Positions 61,347 through 64,000 of a stretch of DNA of 64,000 bases are shown here, piece after piece. Within the stretch, counting starts at the first letter, position 1. Each line of letters begins with the position of its first letter. Below the pieces are notes generated by a model that saw nothing but the letters and a program-made list of their open reading frames with translations, searched no databases and was not told the origin of the DNA. This DNA is from Polydactylus sextarius. Lineage: Eukaryota; Chordata; Actinopteri; Polynemidae. Location: NCBI GenBank assembly GCA_016801845.1, contig CM028928.1:10088827-10152826 (forward strand), in the 5' to 3' direction. Position numbers and translations under genes: made by a program.

Positions 61347-61796
61347 ACGCACATACGCAGGTGCACACCAAGCATACAGATATAAATTTATATCTAAAAG
61401 CCACAGAGACATTGGTTTGCATGCATACATTTTTCATACGCATGTACACATGTGCTGTTCTGCACCAGACAAAGATACCAGGGGCGATAGGTTGTGTATC
61501 GGCCAATGAAAATGTCAGAAACGCTCTGTTATTTGTAATAAATGTATTGCTTTGGATTTAGGGAGTATTGTTATTCTTATTATAAACTGTGATTTTTGTT
61601 TTTTGTAAAAATTGTGAATTTTCATTACACTTAGATGGAAATGTTAATAAAATAATCCAAAAGTACTTTAACATTGATATTTGTGACTGTAAAACCATGT
61701 GGTTTAGTCAGTGTACCATCATGCTTTAAATACAGGTTTGCTACACTGCTACTGGAAAATATAAGAGTTTGAAAAAAGCAAAGAAAGAGAGAGGGG

Positions 61797-61812
61797 AAAA
61801 AAAAAAAAAAAA
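61797..61812. repeat. A16 homopolymer
   Basis: Pure A run at the left edge of the regulatory-looking cluster. Confidence 0.9.
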
Positions 61813-61854
61813 CCAACTTAAAATGCTTGAGTGAGACTTGACAGCAAACTTTTA

Positions 61855-62690
61855 CTCACTGTCATGCAGGAAGCGGCAGCCTGCTGATGTAGTAGAGCTA
61901 AGATGAAGTGCATAATTAAGGATACATATGAAAGCCAGTGCTGGGCCTGAGATTAATTAGGTGCCTGTCAATACCCTCATCAATATCCGATTAACTAATG
62001 ACACATGGCCCAATGAGGGCTATTGATCTGCTGCAAGTGTGCTGTGTTAATAGGTTGAAGGCAACACTCAATGGGGAAGCTGACAGAAAACTGAGAGGAG
62101 AATTTAACGGCACATTTGGACACAAGGCCCTAAATACAGCCAAATCAGAAAAGTCCCTTCAGTCATAAGTAGTCAAATCGCATTCGGGTAATGTGGTCTC
62201 ACAGGACTCCAGTGATTGCTGTGACCACAACTGAACTTATCCGGCTTTGCTAGAATTCCCATCCTTTTAGTGATAATTAAAAATGACCCCAAGGATTCCC
62301 CTCCTCTTAAAGAAAAAAAAAAAAAGACTCAATCTAGATTAATGGTGGTGGAATGGCCAACATCATAAGTTAGCCCCTTTATGATAATGATTGTAATGAT
62401 AATAATGAACACTTCGATGAAGGATGAACAATCCCCTGTCCTGGAGTTGAATCCCTATACAGGTTAATTAGGTAAGATAACATCATTAGCCACTCTCATG
62501 CTTGCACAGAGAATTAATTGGATAAGATGGAGATTTAGGTCTAAATTTAATCTCATAAATGATCAATGACAGCTTAGTCAAGAAATAGGAAGTCCAAATC
62601 GGTGAGCATCTTATTTAGATCAAATTTAACCAGCTTAATGAGCAAAAACGGATCCTAATGGTTTGTAATATAGGTGCTGTACCGTTGCAT
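61855..62690. promoter_or_regulatory. Candidate conserved non-coding regulatory cluster
   Basis: About 830 bases of complex, largely SSR-free sequence with many homeodomain cores: GATTAATTAG (61951), GATTAACTAATGA (61989), GGTTAATTAGG (62461) and GAATTAATTGG (62511). Also present are a CTGTCA MEIS-type site (61965) and a TATTGATC ONECUT-like site (62021). Open frames are short on both strands, so it is unlikely to be coding. Texture and motif density resemble enhancers around vertebrate developmental genes. Conservation itself cannot be seen from one sequence. Confidence 0.35.
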
Positions 62691-62989
62691 GCACATGCAC
62701 TCTATTGATTGAAATGAACTTTAATGATATATTATTGTGCCTTGTTAACTCCTGATTGTTTTCAACGTTGTTGGATAATCATGGAGGGGTTGTAGTGCAT
62801 CCTTTTGAATGAACAGCCGCCATTATGAATGTTGGATGAAAAAATAAATAAATAAAAGCATTCACCAGTCCATATCTATGGAACAAATGAGGACCATTCG
62901 TTGTTGATACAAATAAGCAATCTTTCTTTCTCTGATGAAAAGGCCACACATGGCCTGATGGCTTTACAGTCATAAGTTAAGCAAAAGTC

Positions 62990-63260
62990 ACACTGTTGGT
63001 TCCAAGGGAATTATTTGATGTAGTTCATAATTTGTTTTGAGGGGGACATTACTGTTCATATGCCTTATGCCAAAGGAGACCAATCCGCAGGGCGCCATAT
63101 ACCTATTCTTCACAGCAGCTGTAAAGCTCACCGGGTTGTCTTTGGCTGAGAAACATGTTTATCTGGAGTTCCCACTAAATAATGCATGGGGGAGACCTTT
63201 TGTAGGAATTGTCATATACCACATAATGGATGTTTACAAAGCATCGTGAGTACTTTAATT
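62990..63260. promoter_or_regulatory. Candidate conserved element beside the cluster
   Basis: A complex segment with a 70-codon plus-strand open frame (63037-63249) but no domain or splice context. It could be a further regulatory element or part of an unrecognised exon. Confidence 0.22.
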
Positions 63261-63671
63261 TCAGTTTGGGGAAGTTCATTGTTATCAGCAGTGAAAGGCG
63301 ACAAAGCAGTCTGTTTTACCAGTGATATTCGTGTCCTGGTAAAACAATAAGTGAATGTCTTTTTGAAGGAGCACCATGACACACTCTCCATTAATGATGA
63401 GACATCATTTAAAACACAAACAGTAATGCCATCTGGTAGATGAGATCATCACTCTAAAATGTGAAATTAAACTTTTCAAATACACAGTCCCACCTGTGGG
63501 ATGCTTTAACCGTGGGATGATTCAGATGTTATTGGGCTAAATAACACACAGTTCCTTCTTACTTATGAATTTGCTTAACTGAATTTATTGAATATGTGAA
63601 ACCTGAGGTGAATAATTTAATTCAGACTTTCACTGAGTGAAAGTGAACATGAGGAGGTCACCTGAGACCGT

Positions 63672-63699
63672 TTGTGTGTGTGTGTGCATGTGTGTGTTG
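63672..63699. repeat. Imperfect (GT)n
   Basis: GT units with one CA interruption, directly upstream of the 63704 exon candidate. Confidence 0.85.
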
Positions 63700-63703
63700 T
63701 TAG

Positions 63704-63778
63704 GAACTGCGTCATCATCACCTTGACAACTGCTGCGATGTAGCTGAACATGGAGAGGAGGAATTCGGGCCTCACAAG
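63704..63778 (+). CDS. Candidate 75-bp exon, in-frame or start-codon bearing
   Basis: TTGTTAG after a GT-rich tract gives a possible acceptor before 63704, and CACAAG|GTAACA is a good donor at 63778/63779. Frame 0 is open throughout: 25 codons beginning ELRHHHLDNCCDVAEHGEEE, symmetric phase 0. A second reading is a 5'-UTR exon with ATG at 63751 (context AACATGG, strong for initiation) reading MERRNSGLTR into the donor. The segment holds several CpGs while its surroundings have few. I cannot say which reading, if either, is real, and no family is recognised. Confidence 0.22.
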
Positions 63779-64000
63779 GTAACATGCCTCTTTATTCCTT
63801 TAAAAAACAATAGAATATGTATATAAACATGTATTGATATAATGTGACAGTAATTTGCAATAGATTTGGTTGGCAATGCATTACAATGAAAGGACATATT
63901 TTAGTGGAAAAGTGTACTTGTGGGGCACCTGAGCAAGTGCACTCTGACTAGGCCGATGTACCCACAATTCCCATAAATAAAATGTGATAGACTTGGACTA
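63779..64000. other. Nothing recognised
   Basis: AT-rich sequence to the window end. If the 63704 exon is real, this is intron. Confidence 0.4.

Overview
The window is vertebrate nuclear DNA, almost certainly from a teleost fish and probably a percomorph. Four things point there: (1) very dense CA/GT microsatellites; (2) degenerate copies of interspersed repeats common in fish genomes (the 'AAATGGACTGGATTTATA' family near 14.4 kb and the 'atccatcc ... gggagaacat' family at 36.0 and 41.2 kb); (3) a tRNA-derived SINE with intact target-site duplications at 42.0 kb; (4) fossils of a Tc1/mariner transposon (13.9-14.4 kb) and an R2-like LINE (33.4-33.8 kb). There are no bacterial-type genes or operons, no rRNA, no functional tRNA gene and no CRISPR array. 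The longest open frames are antisense readings of microsatellites, homopolymers or purine tracts, or have only GTG/TTG starts.

The region reads as a large intron or a gene desert. I could not assign any gene by name. The best coding candidate is a short first exon at 11.8 kb: an ATG, a textbook signal peptide ending in an Ala-Met-Ala cleavage site, and a GTAAGC splice donor in phase 1, inside a locally CpG-richer stretch. Weaker exon candidates, each with plausible splice sites and at least one open frame, lie at 4.3, 22.2, 23.4, 32.6, 57.1 and 63.7 kb on the + strand. A protein-like 81-codon frame lies on the - strand at 56.2-56.4 kb. They cannot be joined into one gene with confidence, and chance splice-like pairs are expected in 64 kb.

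Layout: 0-11 kb, unique AT-rich DNA with SSRs, a TCTG/TCTA array and one G-quadruplex-like run. 11.2-13.2 kb, CpG-richer region with the signal-peptide exon. 13.9-14.65 kb, Tc1 fossil next to a second repeat. 15-32 kb, mostly unique DNA with SSRs, a GC-rich pocket at 19.5 kb and candidate conserved elements. 32.6-42.2 kb, the repeat-rich part: LINE fossil, SINE, two copies of a 90-110 bp repeat, two copies of a teleost repeat, a polypurine tract. 42-61 kb, AT-rich unique DNA with A-rich tracts and possible old repeats. 61-63.3 kb, a run of complex, SSR-poor sequence rich in TAATTA cores that looks like clustered conserved non-coding regulatory DNA.

No new multi-gene system was found. The most useful follow-ups are the 11.8 kb signal-peptide exon, the 142-bp exon candidate at 32.6 kb, and the regulatory-looking cluster at 61.9-63.3 kb.
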